Assembly: GCF_040947875.1 (NCBI RefSeq)
Contig: NZ_JBFRXN010000003.1
Span: forward strand, 372,001-436,000
Length of the DNA: 64,000 nt
From: Pseudomonas sp. MYb118
GTDB lineage: Bacteria > Pseudomonadota > Gammaproteobacteria > Pseudomonadales > Pseudomonadaceae
Direction of reading: 5' to 3'
Shown: positions 26,675 through 34,094 of the stretch, in pieces
Numbering within the stretch: position 1 is the first letter of the stretch
Layout: the number at the start of each line of letters is the position of its first letter
The notes under the pieces: model-generated
Database searches by the model: none
What the model was told of the DNA's origin: nothing
What the model saw: only the letters and a program-made list of their open reading frames with translations
Made by a program: the position numbers and the translations under genes

Positions 26675-27124
26675 CTACACATTCAACGACATCGGCTTTT
26701 CCCCTCCTGGCGGCAGCCCGAAGCGCCTTCTGACAATATTCAGGAACGCGCCATAGGGCCGCCCCAACGCCAGCATGATCACCGTCACACCGAGCGAGCC
26801 GCGCAGCAGCTCGGCGCCGCTGGCACCGCTGATGGTCAGGATGGCCGCATAGATCGGCACCTGGAAACTGACCAGCGCCAGTGAGTCCCAGGCGATCTGC
26901 GAGAACCGGCCCGGACCGGCAAACCGCATGATCCAGTCACGCCACAGGCCATAGGGGCGACCGGAAACCACCATCAGCGCGGCGCCCAGCAGGCGCGCGT
27001 GAAACACCTGATCCCAGGTCATCCCGGCGATGAACCGCTCGTTGAGGATGCCGGTCGTGGTGAAAAACACGATCAACGCCAGCGTGTCGGCGGCGAAGGA
27101 TCGCCAGCGGGTATTTTCAGACAA
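26675..27124 (-). CDS. alaE: L-alanine exporter AlaE
   Basis: The product has 149 residues with four membrane helices. The repeated GRPYG motif (GRPYGLWRDWIM and LGRPYGAFLNIV) and the start FAADTLALIVFFTTTG match AlaE of E. coli (formerly YgaW). Translation appears to begin at TTG 27124, since AGGAG lies about ten bases upstream and no ATG is available. It is convergent with the quinone oxidoreductase gene, 18 bases apart. Confidence 0.88.
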   Translation of the reverse strand: MSENTRWRSFAADTLALIVFFTTTGILNERFIAGMTWDQVFHARLLGAALMVVSGRPYGLWRDWIMRFAGPGRFSQIAWDSLALVSFQVPIYAAILTISGASGAELLRGSLGVTVIMLALGRPYGAFLNIVRRRFGLPPGGEKPMSLNV

Positions 27125-27159
27125 ACCGGTTTTCTCCTGACTGACATGAAGCGTGAAGC

Positions 27160-27262
27160 CCCTGTGGTAGCGAGCTTGCTCGCAAAAAAAAGCCGGGTGA
27201 CCGTGGGCTCACAGGCACCCACACCCTCTAGTGGGAGCGAGCCTGCTCGCGAAAAGTTTCCC
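27160..27262. repeat. REP pair F
   Basis: Two REPs in the same orientation lie at about 27161 (GTAGCGAGCTTGCTCGC, one mismatch) and 27232 (GGGAGCGAGCCTGCTCGCG), with about 45 bases between. This is not the usual inverted REPIN arrangement. Confidence 0.8.
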
Positions 27263-27322
27263 GGAAACCGCGGGCATCCAGACAGCCCGCGTTATCCTGA
27301 CGACCATTACAACTTCCCTACG

Positions 27323-27616
27323 CTAAAACCGCTCACCCTCGATGTGATAAACCGTCGGCTCCTCGCAAAAGTATTCCTCCAGTCCCAGCATGAATAGCCG
27401 GTGGTCCTCACTCGCCTCGAAGCCCGGCGTGTGATCCTCGAGGGATTGCCAGCGCACGATCAGGTTGAAGTGCTCCGGGGTTTCGATCCCTTGTGCGAGC
27501 ACGTGCCCCAGGTAACCCTTGGCGCGGCACAGCAGCGGGGCGACCTTGGCAAAGGCGTCCCTGAAACCTTCAATCCGTTCCTTGTGAACGGGCAGTAGAG
27601 CGATCTCGTAAATCAT
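27323..27616 (-). CDS. Antibiotic biosynthesis monooxygenase (ABM) domain protein
   Basis: The product has 97 residues, a ferredoxin-like dimeric alpha-beta barrel fold. ATG 27616 follows GGAGG with eight-base spacing. Motifs such as FNLIVRWQSLEDHTPGFEAS are typical of ABM/YgiN-like proteins, which act as cofactor-free monooxygenases or quinol oxidases. It lies 19 bases downstream of the MDR gene in an ArsR-controlled operon, which fits a quinone or electrophile response. Confidence 0.85.
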   Translation of the reverse strand: MIYEIALLPVHKERIEGFRDAFAKVAPLLCRAKGYLGHVLAQGIETPEHFNLIVRWQSLEDHTPGFEASEDHRLFMLGLEEYFCEEPTVYHIEGERF

Positions 27617-27635
27617 GGCGTAACCTCCAGTGAGT

Positions 27636-28607
27636 TCAGGCTTGCGATGGCTCGACGGCGATCGCGATTTTCCCTTGAAGGCCATTGTTGGGGCTTTCCA
27701 GCCGCGCATGGGCCTGGGCGAGGTCGGCCAGCGAGTAGACGGCGCCGAGGTGGGGACGCAATTGGCCGCGCTCGATCAGGGCGCTCAGCTCGTCGAGCTT
27801 GCCGCGGTTTTGCCGGGTGAACACGAAGTGGTAACTGGCGTTCTTGCCCCAGGCGTTGATGACGTTTTGCGGCTGGGCAATGTCGACGATCGACACCACA
27901 CGACCCAGTTGGGCCAGCACATCGGGGCTGCGCGACAGGGTGTTGCCACCGATGGTGTCGAATACCACGTCGACGCCTTTGCCGTCGGTTTCACGCAGGA
28001 TGGCGTCGACGTAGTCCTCTTTTTCGTAGTCGATCATCACGTCGGCGCCCAGCTTGCGCACGAACTCGAAATTCTCTTCACGCACGGTGGTGAAGACCTT
28101 GGCACCCATGGCTTTCGCCACCTGGATCGCCACGTGTCCGACACCACCCGCGCCACCGTGCACCAGAATGCTTTCGCCCACCCGCAGTACCGCTCGCACG
28201 GTGAGTGCTTCCCATACGGTTCCACCGACCAGGGTCAGGCTGGCGGCCTCAAGATGGCTCAGTGAAGCGGGCTTCTTCGCGACGATGTTTTCGGCCGCGA
28301 CGTGGTATTCGGCATAGCTGCCAGGCCCTTCGAAAATCTGTGGGGTGTACCAGACTTCATCACCGGCACGGAAGGCTGTCACACCCGGGCCGACCGCTTC
28401 GACGACGCCGGAGACGTCGTGCCCGGTAATGGCGGGAAGGGGCACCAGGTCGGCGTAGTCGCCGCGTCGTACCTGATAATCCAGCGGGTTGACAGAAGTG
28501 GCGTGAACGCGCACCAGCACCTGTCCTGCCTGGGGGACGGGCTTGGGCACGTCGCGCAGTTCGAACGATTCAGGGCCACCAAATGCTTTGAGTACCATTG
28601 CTTTCAT
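27636..28607 (-). CDS. MDR-superfamily quinone oxidoreductase, ArsR-linked
   Basis: The product has 323 residues. The nucleotide motif is [18 protein letters not shown] near residue 150, and the N-terminal [18 protein letters not shown] and [15 protein letters not shown] are typical of zinc-independent NADPH:quinone reductases. Two copies of the ArsR-type palindrome lie in the 151 bases upstream, so expression is probably repressed by the ArsR protein encoded just before. The ABM gene follows. Confidence 0.9.
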   Translation of the reverse strand: MKAMVLKAFGGPESFELRDVPKPVPQAGQVLVRVHATSVNPLDYQVRRGDYADLVPLPAITGHDVSGVVEAVGPGVTAFRAGDEVWYTPQIFEGPGSYAEYHVAAENIVAKKPASLSHLEAASLTLVGGTVWEALTVRAVLRVGESILVHGGAGGVGHVAIQVAKAMGAKVFTTVREENFEFVRKLGADVMIDYEKEDYVDAILRETDGKGVDVVFDTIGGNTLSRSPDVLAQLGRVVSIVDIAQPQNVINAWGKNASYHFVFTRQNRGKLDELSALIERGQLRPHLGAVYSLADLAQAHARLESPNNGLQGKIAIAVEPSQA

Positions 28608-28634
28608 TTTAGTTTCTCTCTTCGGTAAAAAGGG

Positions 28635-28656
28635 ATATCGAGAAAAGTCGATGTAT
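28635..28656. promoter_or_regulatory. Degenerate third ArsR operator copy
   Basis: ATATCGAGAAAAGTCGATGT-AT resembles the two clear operators (ATATCGG-N6-CCGATAT) and keeps the inner symmetry ATCGA-N6-TCGAT. It lies about 28 bases before the MDR start. The flanks (GGTAAAAAGGGATATCG) also match those of the next site, as though duplicated. Confidence 0.55.
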
Positions 28657-28724
28657 CACGGTAAATTTTTATGCACGGTTTTGCGCTAGCTCGTCATGGT
28701 TGATCCTTGTTTCTGGAAAAAGGG

Positions 28725-28744
28725 ATATCGGGAATTACCGATAT
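28725..28744. promoter_or_regulatory. ArsR-type operator upstream of MDR gene
   Basis: ATATCGGGAATTACCGATAT is a perfect inverted repeat of 7-base arms with a 6-base centre. It lies between the arsR stop and the MDR gene start, which points to a second promoter for the reductase under ArsR control. Confidence 0.75.
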
Positions 28745-28758
28745 ATAAAGGTAAAAAA

Positions 28759-29061
28759 TTACAGCTCTTTGCCTATGATTTCGGCCAGGGCGCTGATGGC
28801 GGCCTCGTTACGTTTGTAATAGGTCCACTGACCGATACGCCGTACTTCGACCAGGCCGGCTCGCTGCAAGGTGGCCAGGTAATCGGACACCGTCGATTGC
28901 GACAGACCCACGCCTTCCTGAATGCTGCTTACGCAGACCCCCACGGTGTGTACGTCCCCTTCATCCTGCGCGGGGAAGCTGTTCACGGGATCCTTCAGGC
29001 CTTTGAGAATATCAAGGCGGGTCCGGTTCGAGAGGGCTTTGAAGATTTCAAGTAATTCCAT
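28759..29061 (-). CDS. ArsR-family repressor
   Basis: The product has 100 residues with a winged helix-turn-helix (LSNRTRLDILKGL, then GLSQSTVSDYLATLQRAGL, VEVRRIGQWTYYKRN). It lacks the CXC metal site of arsenic sensors; the only cysteine is Cys43 (VGVCVSS), so it may sense electrophiles or redox state instead. A 20-base palindrome at 29071-29090, ten bases upstream of its ATG, and a copy after its stop indicate autoregulation and control of the MDR-ABM genes. Confidence 0.92.
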   Translation of the reverse strand: MELLEIFKALSNRTRLDILKGLKDPVNSFPAQDEGDVHTVGVCVSSIQEGVGLSQSTVSDYLATLQRAGLVEVRRIGQWTYYKRNEAAISALAEIIGKEL

Positions 29062-29070
29062 GTCGCCAAG

Positions 29071-29090
29071 ATATCGGAATTTACCGATAT
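29071..29090. promoter_or_regulatory. ArsR operator at its own promoter
   Basis: ATATCGGAATTTACCGATAT is a perfect palindrome of 7-base arms and a 6-base centre, placed directly before the arsR start codon. It is the same motif as at 28725, differing only in the centre. Confidence 0.78.
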
Positions 29091-29170
29091 GTCAATCTGT
29101 CATTCCGTGATGTGGCGACGAAAGGTAAAGTCAGTGCTTGCGAGCTTGATTATCCACTGCCGAGGTCAGC

Positions 29171-29527
29171 ATGCCCTTAACCACTCTTTTGCGTTGTAAC
29201 GACTTGGCCGACACCGCCAGTTTCTATCGCGATGTGCTCGGTTTCACCGTGGCGGAGTCTGCCGAGTCGACCATCACCGTACGCCTGGAGGATTGCAGCC
29301 TGACCTTTACCCAGGCCGACATCTGGGGCAGCCCGGTGGCCTTTTCGGGCACTCTGTATTTTGCGATTGCCCAGGTTGACCGGTATTACCAGTCGTTGAA
29401 AGACCAGGTCGACCTCGCCTGGCCGCTGCAGGACATGCCCTACGGTTCAAGGGAGTTCGGCCTGCGCGATTGCAACGGGTACTACCTGGCATTCGCCCAA
29501 TTGAACACCACCAACCAGCCCCTGTAG
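29171..29527 (+). CDS. Glyoxalase/bleomycin-resistance (VOC) family protein
   Basis: The product has 118 residues, one VOC module pair: LRCNDLADTASFYRDVLGF at the start and SREFGLRDCNGYYLAFAQ at the end, including the usual Glu/Asp metal or substrate positions. Members bind divalent metal and act on glutathione adducts or bind drugs; this one cannot be assigned further. It is divergent from arsR, which might also control it. Its TAG stop belongs to a REP. Confidence 0.87.
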   Translation: MPLTTLLRCNDLADTASFYRDVLGFTVAESAESTITVRLEDCSLTFTQADIWGSPVAFSGTLYFAIAQVDRYYQSLKDQVDLAWPLQDMPYGSREFGLRDCNGYYLAFAQLNTTNQPL

Positions 29528-29548
29528 GAGCGAGCACGCTCGCGATGG
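29521..29548. repeat. Solitary REP G
   Basis: One REP (GTAGGAGCGAGCACGCTCGC) overlaps the end of the VOC gene and provides its stop codon. A partial REPIN spacer follows (GACGCAAGAACACC) without a partner REP. Confidence 0.8.
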
Positions 29549-29670
29549 ACGCAAGAACACCTCGGGGCAACAGACACCCCTCTGTATGGCGTATTTAAGC
29601 GTCGTCTGTGCCTATCGGCAGGAATGTCACCCCGGTAGGGTGCAGGCTCCATCGACTGAATGAGACCGCC

Positions 29671-30000
29671 ATGCAGCTCACCGCTATCCCGTTTGGTACG
29701 ACCGACTGGTCGAGCATTGAAGTCACCACACACCCGGGCGAGACCGGTACGGCCTACTGGCACACCTGCCAGTTCGGAGCGATCCGTGTTCGTCAGGTAG
29801 AGTACAGCCCAGGCTACCTTGCCGATCATTGGTGTCGCAAGGGGCACATTTTGCTCTGCCTGGAAGGTCAATTGGAGACGGAGCTGGAAGATGGCCGCGT
29901 CTTCACGCTGAGCGCGGGCATGAGTTATCAGGTTGGCGACAACGCCGAAGCGCATCGCTCATCAACCCTCGTTGGCGCCAGGCTCTTCATTGTGGATTGA
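29671..30000 (+). CDS. DHCW-motif cupin-fold protein
   Basis: The product has 109 residues, a single small cupin. The family signature appears as YLADHWCRKGHILLCLEG near residues 50-67, with GMSYQVGDNAEAHRSST as the second cupin motif. Function is unknown; the fold suggests a small-molecule or metal binding role. ATG 29671 (MQLTAIPFG) fits the family start better than the upstream in-frame codon. It has its own short transcription unit. Confidence 0.82.
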   Translation: MQLTAIPFGTTDWSSIEVTTHPGETGTAYWHTCQFGAIRVRQVEYSPGYLADHWCRKGHILLCLEGQLETELEDGRVFTLSAGMSYQVGDNAEAHRSSTLVGARLFIVD

Positions 30001-30037
30001 CCGTCTCCGCGTTGCGACGCTGACTTGCGCGTGCCCC

Positions 30038-30364
30038 TCACACATTGAAAGCAAGCGCCAGCAGAGGAGGGTCGCCACCGTTGATGACCCTCCAGTTCAC
30101 ATAAGCTGCACACTCCACCAGTGCTGCAAATTGATCCGGGCAACGCAGCTTGAAGCCCTGGGCGTTGTCGATGACCAGCGCAAGCGTTTGCCCGCTTTGC
30201 ACGTGCACCGAGGTCATTTCGGCGCTGGGATCGTCGAGGTAGCCGAGGCAGTCAACCCAGGCGTCCATGTTGCGACCGTAAAAGGCGGGGAAGCCGAACG
30301 CTTGCGCGAATACGCTGTGGAACGTGGGCCAGTCGGTGATCAGATCTGCGTTCAGCCGTACCAT
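30038..30364 (-). CDS. Barstar-family ribonuclease inhibitor-like protein
   Basis: The product has 108 residues. The motif AFYGRNMDAWVDCLGYLDD near residues 27-45 matches barstar helix 2, and Asp34 and Asp38 align with the barnase-contacting Asp35 and Asp39. Barstar blocks the extracellular RNase barnase. No barnase-type gene is adjacent, so it is an orphan here; it may give immunity against RNases from neighbours or have another role. The start at 30364 has no strong ribosome site. Confidence 0.85.
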   Translation of the reverse strand: MVRLNADLITDWPTFHSVFAQAFGFPAFYGRNMDAWVDCLGYLDDPSAEMTSVHVQSGQTLALVIDNAQGFKLRCPDQFAALVECAAYVNWRVINGGDPPLLALAFNV

Positions 30365-30478
30365 TGTTCAGATTGCCTGCGCTTCATAAGGGAGGCGCAG
30401 GTTATCGGAAAATCATGACGTTCGAGCCGTTTTACGCAAGGCATCGCGCTGAGCCAATCGACATCGACCCTTGAACCG

Positions 30479-30943
30479 TCAACGATCAACCGGCACGGTC
30501 ATGCCTGTCTTGATGGTGCTCATTGAGACGAGTGTCCTGAAGCGTTTGACGTTGTTGCTTTCGAAGAACAGCTCGCGTGTCAGTTGGGTGTAATGCTCCA
30601 TGTCTCTTACGAGCATGATCAAAACAAAATCGAACTCTCCGGCAACGTAGTAGCACTGCTGGACCTGAGGGCATTGCAAAAACGTCTGCTTCATCGCATC
30701 CAGCCATTCGAGTCGCTCACTTTCAACTGCGACCTCGGCGATCACTGTCACGCCGTACCCCAGGGTGGCAGCGTGGACTTGAGCGACCGTTTTTTGGATC
30801 ACGCCCTCGGCGGCAAGGTTTTTCAGGCGCCGGTTCACGGCGGCGGATGACAGGTTGACCCGCTCACCCAACTCGATCTGAGAGAGGTTTGCGTCCTGCT
30901 GTACTTCCCGGAGTATTGCCCGGTCGAACTGATCAAGGCTCAT
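30479..30943 (-). CDS. Lrp/AsnC-family regulator
   Basis: The product has 154 residues. The helix-turn-helix is in residues 5-60 (LSQIELGERVNLSSAAVNRR) and the RAM ligand-binding domain in 70-145 (CYYVAGEFDFVLIMLVRDME). ATG 30943 follows GAGGACC. It is divergent from the RarD-like exporter gene at 31154, and the gap holds a 10-base inverted repeat at 30962-30994. Local Lrp control of a divergent exporter is a common arrangement. Confidence 0.9.
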   Translation of the reverse strand: MSLDQFDRAILREVQQDANLSQIELGERVNLSSAAVNRRLKNLAAEGVIQKTVAQVHAATLGYGVTVIAEVAVESERLEWLDAMKQTFLQCPQVQQCYYVAGEFDFVLIMLVRDMEHYTQLTRELFFESNNVKRFRTLVSMSTIKTGMTVPVDR

Positions 30944-30961
30944 TGGTGGTCCTCGCGTAAC

Positions 30962-30994
30962 AGGATTTCGCAACGATGATAGATGCGAAATCCT
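30962..30994. promoter_or_regulatory. 10-base inverted repeat, candidate Lrp operator
   Basis: AGGATTTCGC (30962-30971) and GCGAAATCCT (30985-30994) are perfect 10-base arms separated by 13 bases, 18 bases upstream of the Lrp start. A further GCGAAATCCTATTTCATG lies across the right arm. Confidence 0.6.
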
Positions 30995-31153
30995 ATTTCA
31001 TGAAGTGGCGTTATTTAAAGAGTTTTATCCACGAATCCAGAAATAGAATTTACCTGGCTTGAGTGCGCCGTGTTCTCACACCAAGCGCTTTGCCATGCCT
31101 GCCGTTCGAGTGCGGCAGTTCAATTCATCTTCTTCGGATTCGGTGCTCTCAAC

Positions 31154-32113
31154 ATGAATGCCAGCCCCATCACCGGCGTGCGATCCGGTGTGATCCTGAA
31201 CGTTGCGGCCTCCGTTTTGTTCGCCGTGATGTATGTCTACACGGGCCTGCTGTCTTCACTTAGTGGCGAGCAGATTTATGGCTGGAGAATCTTGCTGACG
31301 ATCCCGTGCCTCACGTTGCTGATTATCGCGACCGGCGAGTGGCAGGAGGTCAAGGCCATCTGGAAGCGAGTGCTGGGCGAGACGGGTTTCTGGGCAAAGC
31401 GCCTGTTGTCTTCATTCCTGCTCGGGGTCCAGCTTTGGCTGTTCATGTGGGCGCCGGTGAATGGTCACGCGCTGGATGTGTCGCTTGGGTATTTCCTGCT
31501 GCCGCTCACGGCGGCCGTGGTGGGGCGGTTCGCGTTCAACGAGAAGTTGAGCGGCTTTCAACGAGCAGCCTGTCTGATTGCAGGTGTGGGCGTCATCAAC
31601 GAACTGGTTTCGGCGAGCCAGGTGTCCTGGCCGACGTTCCTGGTGTGTCTGGGCTATCCGCTGTATTTCTATCTGCGCCGCGTGATAGGAACCAATAATC
31701 TGGGTGGCCTGTGGTTCGACCTGGCCCTCAGCCTGCCGGTGAGCCTGTACTTCATCACCACTTCCAGCGACCTGCTGGCGACCTCCAGCAGTCCCGTCTA
31801 CCTTGTCGTGCTCATTTTGGGCCTGGGAGGCCTTAGCGCTTGCGCCCTGGCGTGCTCGGCGATGTCGGCGCCCAAGTTGAACCTGGCCCTGTTCGGGTTG
31901 CTCACCTACGTGGAGCCGGTGCTGCTGGTTTTCGCTTCGCTGATATTGGGTGAAACCATCAAGGCGTCCCAATGGCCCACTTACATCGCCATCTGGCTGG
32001 CGATTTGCGTGCTGGTCGTCGAAGGGGTGCTGGCCGTGAGGCGTGGCCCATCAACTGCATCGGATAGCGTCCTGGTCACCCCTGATGCGATCAGCTCAAG
32101 GCCGTCTTGCTGA
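31154..32113 (+). CDS. RarD/EamA-family drug-metabolite transporter
   Basis: The product has 319 residues with about ten membrane helices. YGWRILLTIPCLTLLI, NGHALDVSLGYFLLPL and LTYVEPVLLVFASLILGE follow the RarD pattern within the DMT superfamily. The likely role is amino acid or small-metabolite export. The ATG at 31154 (MNASPITG) suits the first helix; ribosome-site support is weak. It is divergent from the Lrp gene and followed by the bacteriocin gene. Confidence 0.87.
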   Translation: MNASPITGVRSGVILNVAASVLFAVMYVYTGLLSSLSGEQIYGWRILLTIPCLTLLIIATGEWQEVKAIWKRVLGETGFWAKRLLSSFLLGVQLWLFMWAPVNGHALDVSLGYFLLPLTAAVVGRFAFNEKLSGFQRAACLIAGVGVINELVSASQVSWPTFLVCLGYPLYFYLRRVIGTNNLGGLWFDLALSLPVSLYFITTSSDLLATSSSPVYLVVLILGLGGLSACALACSAMSAPKLNLALFGLLTYVEPVLLVFASLILGETIKASQWPTYIAIWLAICVLVVEGVLAVRRGPSTASDSVLVTPDAISSRPSC

Positions 32114-32231
32114 GCAGAGACAACTCTGCGTCGCATTAAAGAACCGTCCTACAGCCACGATCAATCCGCTTCGCTAACGTCGCACCACCCGTTTCCCAAG
32201 GGTTGACGACGTACGAACACAAGGATGATCA

Positions 32232-33452
32232 GTGGCTGGCAGCAAGGATATTCCCAGGCTACAAAACCCACCGTCGGGCGACGGCCATCATGTGACCTAT
32301 CGCCTGATGAATGCCACCGAGCTGGCCGAACGGGAGGCCAGGCAGAAGGCCTACGATGCCATGCTCGCGCGGCAGCAGGCGTTCGAAGACAGCCGGGCGG
32401 TGGTGGCAAGCGAGGCGAAGGCGGTTCGCAATGGCTGCGTGTTCGCCAAATCCTGCAAGCTGCCGGACGCCATTATCGACTACTCGAACCCTTCGGGGAT
32501 GGTGCCGACCGACAGCCTCAAGGATTACGGCGAAGTGGCCTGGCTCGGCGCCTCCGAGGTCAACAACGCAGGCCTGGCGGAGCTCAACCGCATCGGCGGT
32601 GCGGCGCTGGCCATCGGCCGGCTGGCGCTGTGGACGCCGGCTGTCGCGGCGCCCACCGGTGTACTCAGCGTGGCCGGCTCAACCGCCCTGGTCGCGCTGG
32701 TGGCGGTGTTCTGGTCGCCCAGCCTGGGCGACAGCGCGCTCTACAGCGAAGAGCAACTGCGCAGCCTGAAACAGGCCCGCACCCGCGTGCGCCTGCACGT
32801 GGAGCAGCAAGCCGATGGCACCCTCAAGGGCTATGGCTTCTACACCGGCACCAAGCGCGATTGGGAAATGGTCGATGTGGTGCAGCTGGCGTTGCGCGAC
32901 AGCCAGTACGTCGCGGACCTCGGAGAAGGTATCGAGCTGATCTGGACCCCGGCGGTCGATGGCTCGGACATTCTCGGCATTCCCAAACTGGAAGCGGCGC
33001 CGCAAGCACCGCACATCTGGGTGTATCCGCCGACGAAACAGGCTGAGGCGATCATCGTCGATCCGGTTTACCCGCCGGATTACCAGGATTTCATTCTTGT
33101 GTTTCCGGTGGGGTCGGGGGTTAAGCCGCTTTATGTGGTGATCAGCAGGCCGCGCAAGGGTGTGACACCTGCGGATCATGATTACCATCCGGCACCAAAA
33201 ACCGAGGAAATAACCGCATTTCCCGGACTCAAGGAAGCCAAGAAAATGAACCCTATCGTAGGGGGTGGCGGACTGAGAGACCGTTGGAAAGATGCGAAGG
33301 GCAGACGGATTTACGAGTGGGACTCAAGGCACGGTGAGCTGGAAGTATATCGGGCCAGCGACGGGAGCCATTTGGGATCCTTTGATCACCAGACAGGTGA
33401 GCAACTCAAAGGCGCTATACCTAAACGCAACATCCCCAAAAAATATTTGTGA
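32232..33452 (+). CDS. S-type pyocin-domain toxin with colicin E3-like 16S rRNase
   Basis: The product has 406 residues and starts at GTG 32232 behind AAGGA. Residues about 50-310 include a short conserved leader (CVFAKSCKLPDAIIDYSNP), a hydrophobic stretch near 125-165 and a pyocin-S type domain (SLGDSALYSEEQLRSLKQA). From His316 the sequence closely follows the colicin E3 ribonuclease domain (HDYHPAPKTEEI, RRIYEWDSRHGELEVYRAS). The catalytic set Asp364, His367, Glu371 and Arg399 is complete, matching E3 Asp510, His513, Glu517 and Arg545. E3 cuts 16S rRNA at A1493 and stops translation. It lacks a recognisable TonB box or receptor-binding domain and an obvious LexA box upstream. The cognate immunity gene follows by seven bases. 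Confidence 0.93.
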   Translation: MAGSKDIPRLQNPPSGDGHHVTYRLMNATELAEREARQKAYDAMLARQQAFEDSRAVVASEAKAVRNGCVFAKSCKLPDAIIDYSNPSGMVPTDSLKDYGEVAWLGASEVNNAGLAELNRIGGAALAIGRLALWTPAVAAPTGVLSVAGSTALVALVAVFWSPSLGDSALYSEEQLRSLKQARTRVRLHVEQQADGTLKGYGFYTGTKRDWEMVDVVQLALRDSQYVADLGEGIELIWTPAVDGSDILGIPKLEAAPQAPHIWVYPPTKQAEAIIVDPVYPPDYQDFILVFPVGSGVKPLYVVISRPRKGVTPADHDYHPAPKTEEITAFPGLKEAKKMNPIVGGGGLRDRWKDAKGRRIYEWDSRHGELEVYRASDGSHLGSFDHQTGEQLKGAIPKRNIPKKYL

Positions 33453-33459
33453 GGTGACG

Positions 33460-33714
33460 ATGGGACTCAAACTCAGGCTTGAGTGGTACGACAAAAAAAC
33501 AGAGCTGGGTGAGGGGAAGGAATACTCCCGCGATCTCGGCAATGATGATTCAGTATTCATCGCCCTGGGCATCCCTGTTGAAAACAATGTCAACAATGGA
33601 GGGTTCAACGTCGATGAAAATTGGCGCGCTGTGATCCAGCCTTACTTCCAGCATACGATCGTCTTGGCCAATTACGATTACCAGATGTCGTTTGACTATC
33701 GCGATGTTTGGTAG
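33460..33714 (+). CDS. Colicin E3-type immunity protein
   Basis: The product has 84 residues, the length of colicin E3 immunity protein. It begins MGLKLRLEWYDKKTE, contains DNDDSVF-like and NNVNNGGFNV segments and ends SFDYRDVW, all close to Im3. Im3 binds tightly to the RNase domain and protects the producer. ATG 33460 is preceded by GAGG, seven bases after the toxin stop. It is less GC-rich than the toxin's N-terminal half, as is the RNase-coding end, which fits exchange of a nuclease-immunity cassette. Confidence 0.95.
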   Translation: MGLKLRLEWYDKKTELGEGKEYSRDLGNDDSVFIALGIPVENNVNNGGFNVDENWRAVIQPYFQHTIVLANYDYQMSFDYRDVW

Positions 33715-33726
33715 GCCGAACTGGCC

Positions 33727-34069
33727 CTATCGCGAGCAGGCTCGCTCCCACAGGGGAATGCGATCAACTGTGGGAGCGACGGTGCGACGATTCGACCTGC
33801 TCGCGATGGTTGTCAACGATGGCGCGGGTTGCCTGATGCCCCGCGGTGTTCTTGCGTCCATCGCGAGTAAACTCGCTCCTACAGGGGGGTGGGGCTGATT
33901 GGCTTTTGATTTTCTGTGGGAGCGAGCCTGCTCGCGATGGTCGTCAACGATGACGCGGGTTGCCTGATGACCCGCGGTGTTCTTGCGTCCATCGCGAGCA
34001 AGCTCGCTCCTACAGGGGGTGGCGATTGGTTTTTGATTTTGTGTGGGAGCGAGCCTGCTCGCGATTGGG
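33727..34069. repeat. REPIN cluster H (six REPs, one with an inserted segment)
   Basis: REPs lie at about 33728, 33769, 33859, 33914, 33989 and 34041. The spacer carries GATGGCGCGGGTTGCCTGATG and CCCGCGGTGTTCTTGCGTCC variants. The REP at 33769 holds an extra block at 33776-33796 whose reverse complement nearly matches the insert in cluster E (GTCGAATCGTCGCACCG). The array fills the gap between the immunity gene and the receptor gene. Confidence 0.9.
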
Positions 34070-34094
34070 GTTGATCAGCTTTGCACGCAAACCC

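Noticed and set aside
32114..32231. LexA/SOS box upstream of the E3-type toxin
   Set aside because: No CTG-N10-CAG arrangement is seen in this gap, so I do not claim SOS control.
33715..33898. Lysis gene after the immunity gene
   Set aside because: The only frame there runs through REP sequence and has no lipoprotein signal.
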